NCBI RefSeq assembly: GCF_001039355.2
Contig: NW_019775025.1
Coordinates: 135,751-199,750, forward strand
Source: Lingula anatina
Taxonomy: Eukaryota > Brachiopoda > Lingulata > Lingulida > Lingulidae
Direction: 5' to 3'
DNA: 64,000 bases
The notes under the pieces: model-generated
What the model was told of the DNA's origin: nothing
Seen by the model: the letters and a program-made list of their open reading frames with translations, nothing else
Databases searched by the model: none
Position numbers and translations under genes: made by a program
In this document: positions 34,220 to 47,543 of the stretch, one piece after another
How the letters are laid out: the number at the start of each line of letters is the position of its first letter
Position numbering within the stretch: position 1 is the first letter of the stretch

Positions 34220-35378
34220 GATTACTGTTCAAAATGACTTAAATAGTGGTATTTTGACATGAGAACAATTTACAAACCGTTTTACACAAACTCGGATATA
34301 GTCCCCCAAAAATTGCATTTTTCAACAATTTTTCTTCACCTGACTTTAAGTGAATGAATGGTTATGTGTATTTTCTGCTATTTCACCTAACATAAAATGC
34401 AGTTTGTTGGGGGATGGGGATAGTGGGATGGTATTTCCTTTAATAAGTGCAGGCTTCGTAAAAGGAAAATGGAAAGTTAAGACAATGCAAACATATACTG
34501 TATCCTGTCTTTAGTCCTAAACCATTCAAAGCAGACTTGGCTGTTAGCTCAAGAACCTACTTAAATTGGGTGTGAAGAGAAGTTTTTATCTCTAACACAT
34601 TTTAACAGTATAACTGAAGACTTTTCAAAGGTCAAGGTCATCAGCAGGCAAATTTGGCTAGGAGTGCATGATCAAGGATATGCACACAGTAAACAAGAGG
34701 TTAGCATTCCTGGAAAGCTGTCAAAAAAAGGGGACTTAACTGGAGTGAACTGAAAATGTCTAATATGTTGCGTCTGCATGTCAGTCACAATAATATTAAT
34801 GTCTCAGGTATCGTACTTTTCTAATTCAGGCAAAGAATGTCGGAATGTTGTGAATTTGTTGCCATTTGATCGAGAGAGCAACTAATATCTAGCATTAGAA
34901 TATACTTGACTTTAATGTTGGTTTAAAGTTACTCTCTTCAAAGTGTGCAATTATCCAATTTCCCAATTTAATGAATGCAAAAAATGTCTGACATAATCTT
35001 AAAATGCCTGAAATAGAGTCATATTATATCAGACATGATATCTGGCTGGTGTCCAATGTTTTTAGAATTATATGATCAAAGCATGTTTTTTGAGAGTGAA
35101 TATTTATTTCAATCTCAAGCACCCACTGATAAAGTTGTGATTAAATATGTTCTGTCATATCTTACAGATTTTTGTTGTCTATGATGTTACATATTACAAA
35201 TGACATAACTCATATAACACAATTCCATTTGATGATACTTTAAATTAATGTATCATAAACATGAATAGTTATGTTTCTAATATTAAATTATTAAAGAGGC
35301 AATGAACATTTATTACAAGCCTCTATAAGCACTATAGGACTTTTTTTGTTCCATAATTTTAAAAGTGGTGACAAGTAC
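34220..35378. other. Intergenic stretch
   Basis: AT-rich sequence between the small gene and the RPS6KC1 stop codon. No exon, RNA or obvious repeat seen. Confidence 0.6.
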
Positions 35379-38300
35379 TTAATAATACAGTTCATTCCAA
35401 TTTACAGTTGAAAAGAAAGGATGTTCTTTTACTTCTTCAATGCCATTAATACCCGAGCCTAGTCTTTCACTGGGATTATACCTAAGAAGCTGAAAAGAAA
35501 AAAAAAGGAACACACTAAATTATGCAGATCTATAAAATAAAATTATGAAATGGGATTGCAGCTCAAATATCCATAACTCCAGGGTTCATAGTTTAAATCT
35601 TACAACAAATATTGAATGCAGGACAAGAGTTCCTTTCTAGGCCTAACTGAAGAAAATATTTAAATGCTCTTCATTTACTTTAGCCAAATTATGCTGAAAT
35701 TGCAATTGACAAATATTGCCAGATATCAGCGTAAGGCTGACATAAAACAGTTAACTGAAGAGAATTTGAAATCTCACCTCATTTAACAGTGACTGTGCCT
35801 CATTTGACAAAGGGCATGGAAAATGCAGAGCTGTGTGGGTATTAATTCCACTAGGATGACAAGACAGCAAAGACTGAAACAAAAGTAAAACAATGAATAT
35901 ATGACCATAAACCTGCTATTATTTACGACCATGTATACATATTTCACAATACACATGGTAAGTCCTAGCTTTAATTAAATAAAATACAGATTATGCACAG
36001 TAAGTCCCAAAGATATTACAAATTTATGTCATATGCATTTCCAATCTCTATTACTGTAGTAAAGCTAGTTAAAGCTAATATATGTACAGAAAACCTTTAT
36101 CATATAAATATTCATCAGATGCTAAAAACAAAAGTCCCAGGTGTGGTGTAGCTTGCATTTATGTGTGATGTGCATGTGTGGCAGGTCTGCCACATCTGAA
36201 TCTTTTGTTCTTCATATCCACCATGGCATAAGAGACATAGCACATCTAATGTTGAAAGACTTTGACCATATATATTAACCCGTGACAATGGAAACACCTG
36301 TCCAATGAAAGTGCACCACTTGACCTCAAAATTGAGCAGGTTCAAATAAAAAACAAACACCCAAATATGAGGGCATAGTGGTTAGAGATGGATCTTAATG
36401 GCCAATGAGGAGTAACAGAATTAAGGTTCTGTGTTTGGCAAAATATGACAGACATGGCGATTCCTCAAGCAAAACTGAGGTACTTTGAGAGGAAAGGCTG
36501 GTGGACGCGCCGTGGCACAATTATTACTGGAAAACTGCAGCAAATGATAAAGCATTAAAATGTGATAATTGGCACCGGTTTGGTTTACCTGACCAGTAAG
36601 CATCTCAAACAGCAATGCACCAACGCTCCACCAATCTGCAGATTTTGTTGGATCCATCACCTGCCTTATTTCTAAAATTACAAAAGAATTTGCTCATTTG
36701 TATGACATCCATTTAATCAGTATTTAAATGAACAATCAGAAAATTGATGTAAAAGAACAAGGAGATGAAAAAGTACAAAGAAAACCATGAATGTCTTACA
36801 ATTCTACATATAAACCTTTTTGCATGCAATACTTATATGACTTTCACTGATCTTGTCAAAGAATGCAAGTTGCTTGTATGAATTTATGTTAAGTGTCAAT
36901 TATTTCCTGGTCAAATCACAAACTGTGTATGTTATTTCTAGAGTTAACAAGGGCAAGTTGGGCTAAAGTAAAGGTATCAATAAAAAACATCTGAAGACTA
37001 ACCTGGTGCTGAATACAGCTGATCTATTGCATCAAAGTTGGGTGCCTTTTCTACTGTGTTCCACTGGCTGAAGTAGGACAGCATAATATGGCCTCTTTCA
37101 CCAAGCAGAATATTGGCTGGGTTGAGATCTCTGGAATTATAAATGCATTACTTGATTTTACTTCCTGAGATTTTATTGTAATATATTTAGATATTTCTCG
37201 AGTGACTACTGATCATAGACAAAAGTTCAATAATCAACATTACATTTGCTCTCCAGTCTGAGTCATCAAGCGCGAGTATATTTTTCTTATCAGCATCATT
37301 AGTGCATGAAATTTAATTTTATCAAAAATGAAATTTATAACTAATCTTTTACTTTCAGAAATATCTGTGTAACTTCAACTTATCAATTTTAACATCTTTC
37401 ATGTACAGCAACAATTTGGTGTATGTATTTCTTATATCTAAAACTTTATTACAAAACAGTATCGTTAACAGTATAATAATGTTAAGTTTCCAAGCAAAAA
37501 AACTAGGAAGCCTGAGAACATATATTTGCTATTCACTTACTTGCAGATTATCCCCATGCCATGAAGTTTATCCAAGGCCACTATAATCTCAGCAGCCCAA
37601 CGTCTTACACAGGTCTCTGGTAGACGGCACTTACTGGCCCTCTCCTCAGCAGCCAGGTCCAGCTGGCTGAACACAGCAGACAGCATCCTTTGCCTTGGTT
37701 TAGAAGGTGTCTCAAGACTCCTTTCTATAGATGTCTGTCTGTTGGTTTGAATACTAAAGACAGTATCTTTTGACGATGGGACAGATGTTCTCCTTACTGC
37801 ACCCAGTTGGCAAGCATCGGGCATGTTTGAGTTACTTGCAACATTTGCATTTTTGCCATTTTCTGTTAGTTGTAATTTGTCCTCAGTATCAGGGCAACAC
37901 CCATTTTCATCAACTGTAAGACCAGCTATTAATTCGGGATCATTTGCCATAGTGGAAACCTTTGGGATTTGTTCTCTGGTCTGGTGCTGATTTCTAGGAT
38001 TTTGATCCTGTGTCATCAGATGAGCTACTTCTTTGTCAGTTTCACTTAAAGTTATTTCAACAGATTCCAGTAACTGTTTGGCACTATTAACTAGATCCTT
38101 GTGTTCTTGTGAACTATCCATTTCTCCAGTCTCATTTTTCTGTCTTCCAATTTTAGGGGAAGATCCAGCCTCTGGAGTGCCAAGATTAGCTAGCAAAGAT
38201 GCATTACTACCAGAATAGCTATCCTCAAATTTCATGGTGCTACCACTGCTGAACATATCCTCATGGTCAGTCTCGAATTCCCTTTTCAAGTTTTCTAAGT

Positions 38301-40089
38301 CGGAATCATCAATGCTATATGTAGACGAATGTGTGGGTGAATTTTCAGTAACTTCCATAATGCCTTGGATGTGGTCTGACATACTGCTGCCAAGCCTGAT
38401 GCGATCGCTGCTATCAATGCTGTTGATGCTGAAAACTTCTAACGAGGGTTGAGCTTGTTCCAAAACATCTTGAAATGCATGTGGTTCTTTCGGTGTCTGT
38501 TCAAACACATCATCCCTTGCTGGGGAGTCCTCTTTTTCACTCTGGTCATCTAGAGATGAAAGACTGAGATAATTTGGTTTCTTTTTCTCTTCCCTGTCAT
38601 CTGGATCATGTGGTTTGTGATACGTCACCCTGTTAGGACTGTCCTTAGAAAATTTTACACTGGGATCTATATCTTGCTTCATACTTTTAGCATAGTCTGA
38701 AAAAAGTTCAATGTAGCTACTGGAACATTCAGGTTCTCCTATCACTCCAGACAAGTTCTGTTCTTGTCTCTGCACTATATCATATCCTTCAGTTTCCACA
38801 AGCTTCTGGCCTGTGTATGCATTAGATTGTCTCAAGTTAGGAGTATTTTCACCAGTTTTATCCACATCTGCCCCTTGTCTGTTATGGCTGTGCAAATATC
38901 CACTGATATATGACCAGAGTTTTCCACCACTGGCGTACTGTAGTAGTAAGTAAATAGCCGAACTAGTCTCATAAAACTTGTAAAACTGCACCATATATGG
39001 ACAATGGGTGGGTATAATGTTTTGAACACCAAGTTGTGGGAAAGTGTTCTTGTACAGCACCTGAAGCCAAACAAAAATTACCCTTAACAAAAAATATACA
39101 AATGCACAACCACTTTTCTTGTAACCTTATACATATGTACAACGTGCAATTATGAAATACACATTCTATTTTCATTTATCAAGTTCACATGTAGTCATAA
39201 ATGTGGATGTTGTGTACAAAATTATATACCCAAAACTGCAACTGAATGTTAATACTCACCTTAATTACATATGTTTGATCAGTTTGTTTATCCATTACCA
39301 GCATGGTTTTATCAATGACCCCTAGCACACTATAGTTCTGAAGTTCCGAGATAGGACATTGCAGGTATGCTATACTGGGATCTACTTCAACAGTTGGGGA
39401 TATTTTGCTGTCACTCTGAAATTTTTTCAAAACATGTTCATGTAAATATATGCATGATAAAATGTGATGTGAAATACCCATCCCAATCCTCATTTATCAG
39501 TCCAAGAAACCTCCAGCATTACCATAAGGTTCCTAAAACATTCAAAATGTGTATTCAAAATGTGTTCTTCCAATATTTGGATGCAGGGCAATATTTCAAA
39601 TGTAATTATGACTGAAAGCTTTCTAAAAATGCTACATACCTTCCTAGAGAATAATCTCAAAAGTGACTGCATGGAAAGGGTAAATGCATTTGTATAATGT
39701 AATATTAATAGTACATTCCCTTTACATATAAGGTATTTATACATATAAACTACTTCCCTAGTATACTTGAAAAAAATAGTAATTTTCAAAATACCATAAA
39801 AATGACAAAAATAGACATAAAATTCTTTAATGAAACAAACTGATTACTACACAAAAGATCTTAAAAACTCAAATTCTGCACTGACACACAATTTTCCCTA
39901 TTTTGCATGAAATATCTGTTGTTTGAAAAATGAAGGTACAAAACAAAAAAAAAATTGAGATAAAAATATTTTTAGCGAGGAAGACTAAAATCGTGCAAAA
40001 AGTAATTTAAATAAAAAGAAACATAAACCGAAAGACATGCCATCCATTTATTTCTATGAATGTGCAATAGTTTAACTTAAGCCACCAAC

Positions 40090-40150
<61 letters not shown>

Positions 40151-43100
40151 CAGACATATGAGGCAATAGCATGGCATGCAGTCTACATCAATAAGATAAA
40201 TGATTATCTAGCATCTATGCTATTCTTCCCTTACAAAATCTACAACCATTTCTTATAATAATACATGCATTTAATCCTTATGGTCTATGAAACTAATGTA
40301 TTATGCCTTTAACAACAGAGCCATAATATCCTAACAGGTTTATGCCCTTGGTAATAAGCCCCAATATTATGAAAGCGACAAAGTGTAAGATTTTAAACAT
40401 GCAAGGACATAAAACAATTCTCCTTTTTGTTGAACTTATCAGAAGACAAGTAACACTTTTTGAAGATTTTAACAGATATTTGCCATGAATTACAGTAATT
40501 ACTCGATCTTTTCAATGGGCCAAAATGATCAAACTTTTAGATAGATAATTTTATAATTAAGTATGAGTTTTAAAATTTCATACTTAATAAATTTTCCTGG
40601 AGAAAAATTATTTTCTCCAACAAACCAACCTCTGATCCTCCTCACTTGACACTCAGCATAGCTCTGTAACAATCTGTGAAAAAGTTTCTTTCAAATTCCA
40701 CCATCACTTGAGCTGAATTTTCACACAGACCTCTAGCTTGTGCAAGATTCAAAATTGTGTTAAGATGGTTGCAGGTTCGTCAGGTGGTGTATTTAATTAT
40801 TTTTGGTGACAATTATCTGTTAACATTTGATTGAAAGGTATTACTTGTCCTCAGATAAGTTCAACAAGAATTGGTTTATGTATACAATGTGTGTTTAAAA
40901 TCCTACACTTTAAGTCTTGGACTTACAAACAAATGATATTAAGACCACATTTAGATTCACAAATGGCATTAGCTGGGTCAGCCCAACTCTACAGGGGGTT
41001 CTTGCCTAAGTGCAATCAGTAGAACAAGCTTAATTGTCTAACACCCCATTTCCATAGATTTTAGATCGATTTATCCCTGTGGGGAGTCTCACTAGATTAC
41101 TGTCAGCTTAGCCGGCTTAAGCATCTGTCCCAACTACTGAAAGCTGTAAGGGGGTAATTAACTATGACTGACTGCAATTTAGCATGAACCCCCAGGGAGT
41201 TGGGTCGATCTAAATCTTAATCTCTGGATCAATCTAAATCTCTGGAAATACACCCTAACACACCGAGCAGCTATGAGGATATTAACTATTGGGTGCTAAT
41301 TTAGCTGATTCCACTGATCGCACTTTAGCGAGTTTGGCTGATTCAGCTAGTACAATGTGTGAATCTGAATGTGCCCTACCATCACCCTCTCTAAACATAA
41401 CCTGCCCACAACTGTACACATATTCTCCATCTACTTACCATACTAGAGCACAAAAAGAGCACACTACATTATATACGTACCCCCCATCTTTTTTGATCTT
41501 CTTTTTTGTCAGCCAGTTGTCTGTTGTACAAATCCTCTGCTTTCAGTAAATACTGGGCAGTTTTTCTTCTTACTGCTTCACGTCTTGACTTATTACTATC
41601 CCCTTATAAATTTAAAATATATACATGTTATATTACAAAAACTAAGTCCAAAGTGACAACTTTACAACGTATTTTAATATATTTTCATTTTCTTAAGCTA
41701 AAGGCAATCAATATTCAGCATTTGGTGAAAATGTTACATGCTAGTTAAAGCACAGAAACTAACTACACAATATACTTGTAATTCCATAAAGACCTATTAA
41801 TAATTTTATCCATGATTTGCAGGAAACCATCTTAAATATCCAAGGAACTTTTTTCATTTCGTTTTATTTTTCAAAACATTATTTCTGTAACAATAAATGC
41901 ACATTAACACTTGGTTCTGCAGTACTGTAAAAACTTCAAAAGTAAAATGACAATGATACACAATACAGAATGTTTATACCTTACCCTGCACTCCTTTAAG
42001 TAGTACACTAACACCATTCTTGTAGTAACCAAAAGCTACCTCAAAGTTCCCATTGGCTTCACATTGCTGTGCAAGGCTGATCTGATTTGCTGCCTGGTAA
42101 ATGTAATCCTGCTGCCCACCTAGATCCATTGTAGTCACACTCTCTGCTGTGTGAGATCGTATTCTGTTAGCAATACTTGTAATTTCTGAACTTAAACTTT
42201 TACTGGTCTTATCTTGTCCAGCCCTGCTTTGTTGGGCATCAGGTACATCTGGGTGTTGTGCAAAGCTCAATTCCAAGTCGCCTTTACCACACTCAACTCT
42301 TGATTCTGACTGTGAGCCTAGTGGATCAAACTGACCCAAGGTAGAATCACTATCTCTATTGAGCACCAAATCAGCACCATCAACACTATCTGCCTCAGCA
42401 CCAACCAATTCAGGGACTTCTGTCCCTGAAGTATCTGAAGACACAACACCAAAGTTATCTGGTATCTGAGCATCAAAAACGTCATTACTAGCAGGTGATT
42501 CTGTAGTTTGTGTATGTTCTTGGCTGCTATCCAACTCTGCACATGCTGTCATGGCTGACAGTAACCAAGCATTACTATGACCCTGGTGATCCTGTTGGTC
42601 TTCTGAGTTTGGAACATTCATCAAGGGATCAAAAAATGAAATATCTGTGTCAGGAAGAGGAGTATTAAGTGCTGAGTCATCAGTAAAATCAGTATCTTCA
42701 TTGTCATCTGAGTTAAAATTGAGGTCTTCATCAACTGCTGGAAATTTCCAAACACCCCCAAGAGTTCCTAGTAGCTCTCTGTCAAAATAGCAAAAAATGT
42801 TATCATAAAATAATTCTTCAATCTGAACAGAATATAACACTAATCTAAATTCTTCACATGTAAAAATAAGTTTTGCCAGCCTTATAAAGGTATATTGAAT
42901 CTTTTCTTATGAAGTAGCTGGTATATGCATTCCAAATTCAGCCACTCGACAACAAAATTACCTGCTACTAATTAAACTGGAGGATATACTGGATGCAGTA
43001 CTAGCAGACAGTTCATCTATATCCTCCTGCTGTTGCACCAAAGTGTTATCCTCATCTGGGTGGGTTTTTGTAGGTTTCAATGGGGAGTCTGGCAGAGCAG

Positions 43101-44806
43101 TCACTTCTCTATTTAACTTGCTTTTTTCACCACCCTTAAAATGTATGCAACAGTAAAAGTCAGGTTTTATTTGACAACAAAAGTAAATATTCTGTTTTAA
43201 GTGAAATACATTCATATTCAAAGGGATGTAGATGTACATAGAATATTTGTCTTGAATATTCATATTGCTTATATTGTATACATGTACCCTAAAGGGATAT
43301 AACAGCCTAAAGAATGATGAAATTTATCATACATGTTCATAATTTGCATCAGTTCATTCTATCTTAGCCAAGTGAAACAAAATGTAGTCTTGGAGGCAAT
43401 TTTTAAAATGGTTGATTGAGACACTCTTATGAATTTCAGGATTCCAGTTGATTGTATTTTTTACACAATAATTTCCATTGAGTGTTTCTCCATTCAGTAG
43501 TGTGCATCTGTGTTTTGATATTACCTCAAAGAAACTTTGGAAAAGATTAGACATAAATAAGTGGTCTTGGCTTCCAGCAAAATTAAGAAGGTTTTCAGCA
43601 CACTGTCTTCTTTCTTCAATAACATTTTCTTCAAATCTACCTTTAAAACCAAAGAAACATATTCATTTGTATTTATAATGCCAACTGCTGGCATACATTG
43701 TAACTAAGCATTATTTTAAATCTTGTGCACAAAAAAGTCTGAATAAAAGAGACTATTTATAGAAAATATCACTTTGGAATTGATTAAAGCACTATTTAGA
43801 CTTCCAAATTATTCCAAAAGCATATTTTAAACCTACCAAATAATTTAGCTTTTGCAAATGGTGGAAATTCTGCCCGTCTGTGTAATGCCTTGTGTAATTT
43901 TAACAAAGACTGATACAGTTTTTTGAAATCATTGTATCTTCTCCACACCACCACTTCTGTTATCACTTCTGGGCGATCAATTGGAAAAACCTAAAGAAAT
44001 GGGTACATATTATTATAGAGTATTATAGAATATGAATGTCAGAGAGAAAACTTCTACTAGACAATCTATAACCGAACTCCAAAAGTGAAGTGTGTGTAGC
44101 AAACCTGCCCCTACAAGGGGGGGGGGCGGGGGGGGGAAGGGNNNNNNNNNNNNNNNNNNNNNNNNNNNNNNNNNNNNNNNNNNNNNNNNNNNNNNNNNNN
44201 NNNNNNNNNNNNNNNNNNNNNNNNNNNNNNNNNNNNNNNNNNNNNNNNNNNNNNNNNNNNNNNNNNNNNNNNNNNNNGGGGGAGGGGGAGCTTCCCTGTT
44301 GTTACAATCTAGAAAAAATTCAGCCTCCATTGCCTTAACCTGGAAAAGGCTCTTGTATTTTTGAAAACGCTGTGCAGACACATACCTGCACGTAAGTTAA
44401 AACATTACCGCCCCTTCTTTGGGTTCCCCTTCTTTCTATCATTTGACATATATTTACTTTCACTTGGGACATCACACAATTATTTGTCAACTTACGCCAG
44501 TTAGTTGGCGTTAAAATGGTAATCTTTTACACGACGTATTAATCACAGCTGCGATATATGTAGCACTTGTTGAGTACGTTGAATGTATCGTCTATCGGCT
44601 TGAGTCGAGGACAGCGACACCGACAGGCACGGTCGTCAAGAGAATTGACGGATTACACACAAAACTGAGCAGCAAATTAAGATGTAACACATTACCTTAG
44701 AGGTCACACAGTATATTGTATGTCCCTTTTCATGAAGTTGTGGATCGGTCACTGTAAAGCTTCGTACCCAATTTTTGGGATCTTTCTTTTTTTTCTTGCT
44801 GGACAT
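35379..44806 (-). CDS. RPS6KC1: Ribosomal protein S6 kinase delta-1 (PX-MIT-atypical kinase)
   Basis: Endosomal/membrane-associated kinase-like protein; the mammalian form binds PI3P and sphingosine kinase 1. Twelve exons in transcript order: 44696-44806, 43837-43990, 43525-43640, 42962-43134, 41985-42778, 41481-41602, 39260-39415, 37541-39060, 37003-37130, 36589-36671, 35778-35873, 35379-35489; all phases agree, giving 1187 residues (human 1066). PX domain residues 1-127 (WRRYNDFKKLYQSLLKLHK, EFPPFAK, VIEERRQCAENLL). Acidic linker. MIT domain about 405-485 (YYKNGVSVLLKGVQG, RREAVRRKTAQYLLKAEDLY). Kinase N-lobe from about 513 (VLGVIDKTMLVM, TYVIK with the beta-3 Lys, YASGGKLWSYISG). Low-complexity insert of about 400 residues in exon 8. 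C-lobe (RRWAAEIIVALDKLHGMGI, CKDLNPANILL, SAPE, ADWWSVGALLFEMLTG, HPFFSTVNWNELYY). HRD reads CKD and DFG is replaced by SYFS, so catalysis is doubtful. Confidence 0.95.
40094..40147. repeat. AT microsatellite
   Basis: About 27 AT units in an RPS6KC1 intron. Confidence 0.95.
41046..41230. repeat. Dispersed repeat, copy 2 (partner at 541-735)
   Basis: Shares TTTTAGATCGAT, GGGGAGTCTCACTAGATTAC and AACCCCCAGGGAGTT in the same order and spacing as 541-735. It lies in the RPS6KC1 intron between the MIT and kinase exons. Confidence 0.75.
44142..44277. other. Assembly gap (136 Ns)
   Basis: Unresolved bases bounded by G-rich tracts on both sides, in RPS6KC1 intron 1. The flanks suggest a long poly-G run that stopped sequencing. 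Confidence 0.95.
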
Positions 44807-46333
44807 CTTGCTATCTGTGCTGACGTAAGTGGGTACTTTGGAAGATTGTACGACACACTTGTATTATTATAGAAAGTTGATTTCTACAGTATAGAAAGGG
44901 ATCAAGGTGTTGAATATGTAAACATATCGCATTTGTTCGTTGCCTTATTCTTTAAAACCTGTAAATATTGTCTTCAACCACGTCTTATTTTCACAAGAAA
45001 TTCGACGTGTGAGAACGATCGGTCGAGAACGATCTGCTTTCTATCTACATGTATGGGCACATTTTTCAATATTGTCATATTCACTGCAAAATTTACCAAC
45101 GCAGACAAAAATAGTCAGTTTCAATATTTAAATGTTAACTTGGTGCTTGCTCAGGCTAGTTCTGACTAGCTGTGGGGAATCCAAATCTTTTAATCTTTAA
45201 GGGATAACAACGAACTGTTCGTATGCGATTAACATTTCACGATAAATACTCTGTTAATTAGCTCCTAAAAAAATTAACAAATTACATTTTATCACAAAAA
45301 AGCGTTTATCACAATTATTCTGGAATCTGTACTTGCCATCAGACCATGTGACCTTCATGCATGGCTTAACCTTTGTAATAATCTAATAACTGATCATAAA
45401 AAAATGAACTGGCTTTGAATGTCAGAATGGATTGGTAAGTACGGGAAAATCGTCGTTTCCCCATGAACGAATAATTATCTTTTCAAACAAGACAAACTAT
45501 GTATTAGAAAAGGGGATCATGTGGCAAGTGAATAACAAAGACATTACGTCAAGTTGTTGAAATTGCTTGTAAATTATTAAACATCTCTGACCGTACAGAC
45601 TTATCACAAAAAAAAAAAAAATAAAAATAAATAATAATAATAATTTAACCCCAAAATCTGAAACCCAAGTTTTTACCCCCTTTGACAAACAATCTACATT
45701 TATATCCAGGTTTAGTTCTAAACAAAACCATAACCCATCTCAGGTACCTCTGTATATAGCCCCTAAACATGGCACTTTCCCAAGAGAAAATGTAATACTG
45801 CCCCCAAATGCCTTTGCGATGTATTCATGCTACACAATCTTTTCATGGAAATGAGTTTAGATGCTTGGAAAAAAATCATCCCAAGTGTTACCACTTTTAA
45901 TCATTGTTACTGTTTGGTCATGTCTGTGTGCTTCTGTGTGCATGTTTTTAATCATACTTTTGCAGAAAATTTTATTCTTGAAAAAAAAATGGAGAGGAAA
46001 GGTGGAGAAGACCACTATCAATTTCTTTCAAATTAACAAAACAATTGCCAATAAAAATGCTTCACAAATTTTTGTTTTAATAACATCTTTATTAATATAT
46101 CATTTGGCTGTACATGCACATATATAACATAACCTTCAGGCTACTTTTTCAACCATTAAGCATAACTGAGGATAAGGATTTATTCTTTAACCCATGACAA
46201 TACGTCTGTCGTAAAAAGCTCCTGTTCTTCTTTGCTTCCCCAAGAAATAATCCTATAACCTCACTGCATCACGTTGGCAATGTTTCCAGTTTTTTAATCC
46301 ATTTTTCCATGTCATTTTCTGGCAACAACCCAC
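44807..46333. other. Intergenic stretch between RPS6KC1 and MRPL33
   Basis: Holds the presumed RPS6KC1 promoter, a repeat copy at 45198-45355 and an A-rich tract near 45608-45640. No exon supported. Confidence 0.6.
45198..45355. repeat. Dispersed repeat, AGGGATAACAAC family, copy 2
   Basis: Matches 28262-28430 in the same orientation (AAGGGATAACAAC, TTTCACGATAAAT, TATCACAAAAAA, TCTGGAATCTGTACTTGCCA). Confidence 0.65.
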
Positions 46334-47147
46334 TTACTTATTTGCTGGTAAAAGACCATCCTCTGAACTAAAATTGAAAATAATCAAATAGCACTGAATC
46401 ACCAAAGACATTGTCTACTGACTTTCAAATCATTTGAAGATTTGGACATCATATTTGATACACTAAACTTGCATGTACTGTACATAAACTTGCACTTTTC
46501 CAGTAGTGAAAAAATACCTGTATTATGTTTACAAAAAATTACTTTCATGATTCATGCAAAATGAGATGAGAAATGTGACGGACTTCAAACTTAAATACAC
46601 ATTTTTTTTCTCTCTATTACTTGGTTGTTAATATTATATACTTCATATAAGGCAACAATTGAAATAAGGCTATCATTTGCTTACCTCTTGGGTCAAATAA
46701 AACTGTCTGAAAATTCTTGCTTTCATAGTAACGTTTTGGCCTGGGAATAACCTTCCTATGTCCTGTTTTAGCCATGCTTTCCATCAGCAAAACAACTTGT
46801 CTACAAGAATAACATGTAAACAATTTCGTTAGTATTGTCCTTTGCAAATGAAGTGGATAAATGCACAATTTTGAAGTCTGTCTTTTCATAAAAATTCAAA
46901 ACAGTAACTGTAACTCTTTAACAAAAATTTTAACCAATTTAACCTTACAAAACAAGTTCCCTAGAGCTGTGAATAAAATATGGGGTTTAAAATTCATGAT
47001 GGCCTTTTTTCAAGTACTCTCTTCAAGGTTTCCTTTCTTCTTATTTTGTTTTGCCTATTTTTACACACAAAAAATGGACTAGACAACTGAAAATAAATAA
47101 AAAGGTCACCAAAACAACCTGCCAGCTTTTAGCTTCCTTCCTGCCAT
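46334..47147 (-). CDS. MRPL33: Mitochondrial ribosomal protein bL33m
   Basis: Small protein of the mitochondrial large ribosomal subunit. Exons in transcript order 47119-47147, 46685-46800 and 46334-46362, joined in phase, give 57 residues (human 65). The core reads QVVLLMESMAKTGHRKVIPR then NFQTVLFDPR, corresponding to VRMVSEAGTGFCF...RNRLREKL.LLHYDP in the human protein. The last exon (EDGLLPANK) diverges from the human C-terminus, as is common for this short protein. The small first exon (MAGRKLKAGR) fits the expected basic N-terminus. Both small exons rest on phase and splice sites; the middle exon is the firm part. Confidence 0.82.
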
Positions 47148-47405
47148 TTTCTCCCACACAATATATTGGTAAGGAAGAATCTGCAAATCAAAACTAAAGT
47201 TAACATAACAGTTTGATCATTTCAATGAAATGACTGAGCAATGTTTATGTTAAGGGTAATGCAATACTTAATCCAGATTATGTACGTTAATAATTTTTCA
47301 ACAGAGGATTTTGTGTTAAGCATACAGAGCTAGTTTCATTCTGCTAATGCTATTGCAATTTTGAATTCGTTCAAAACACAAGTTTTTTCACTGTGATAAA
47401 CTAAA

Positions 47406-47543
47406 ATGCTTACAGAATGGACCCCAAGGTATGGACAAAGAAAAAGAGGAAGGCCGGTCAAACGATGGAGGGATGAATTAGATGACTACTGGAAGTCTTG
47501 GAAGAAGAAACCTTGGCCAAACTTTTTACAATCTTACAGATGA
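47406..47543 (+). mobile_element. Non-LTR retrotransposon 3' end fragment
   Basis: The frame reads TEWTPRYGQRKRGRPVKRWR followed by DELDDYWKSW and a stop. W-x-P...GRP..RW.D is the usual C-terminal tail of LINE reverse transcriptase polyproteins. The AATTAATTAATTAAT run just after resembles a short-repeat LINE tail. It lies between MRPL33 and TMED10; no other part of a LINE was seen upstream. Confidence 0.7.

Noticed and set aside
38033-38452. Plus-strand frames of 61-72 codons
   Set aside because: Antisense shadows of the large RPS6KC1 exon 8.
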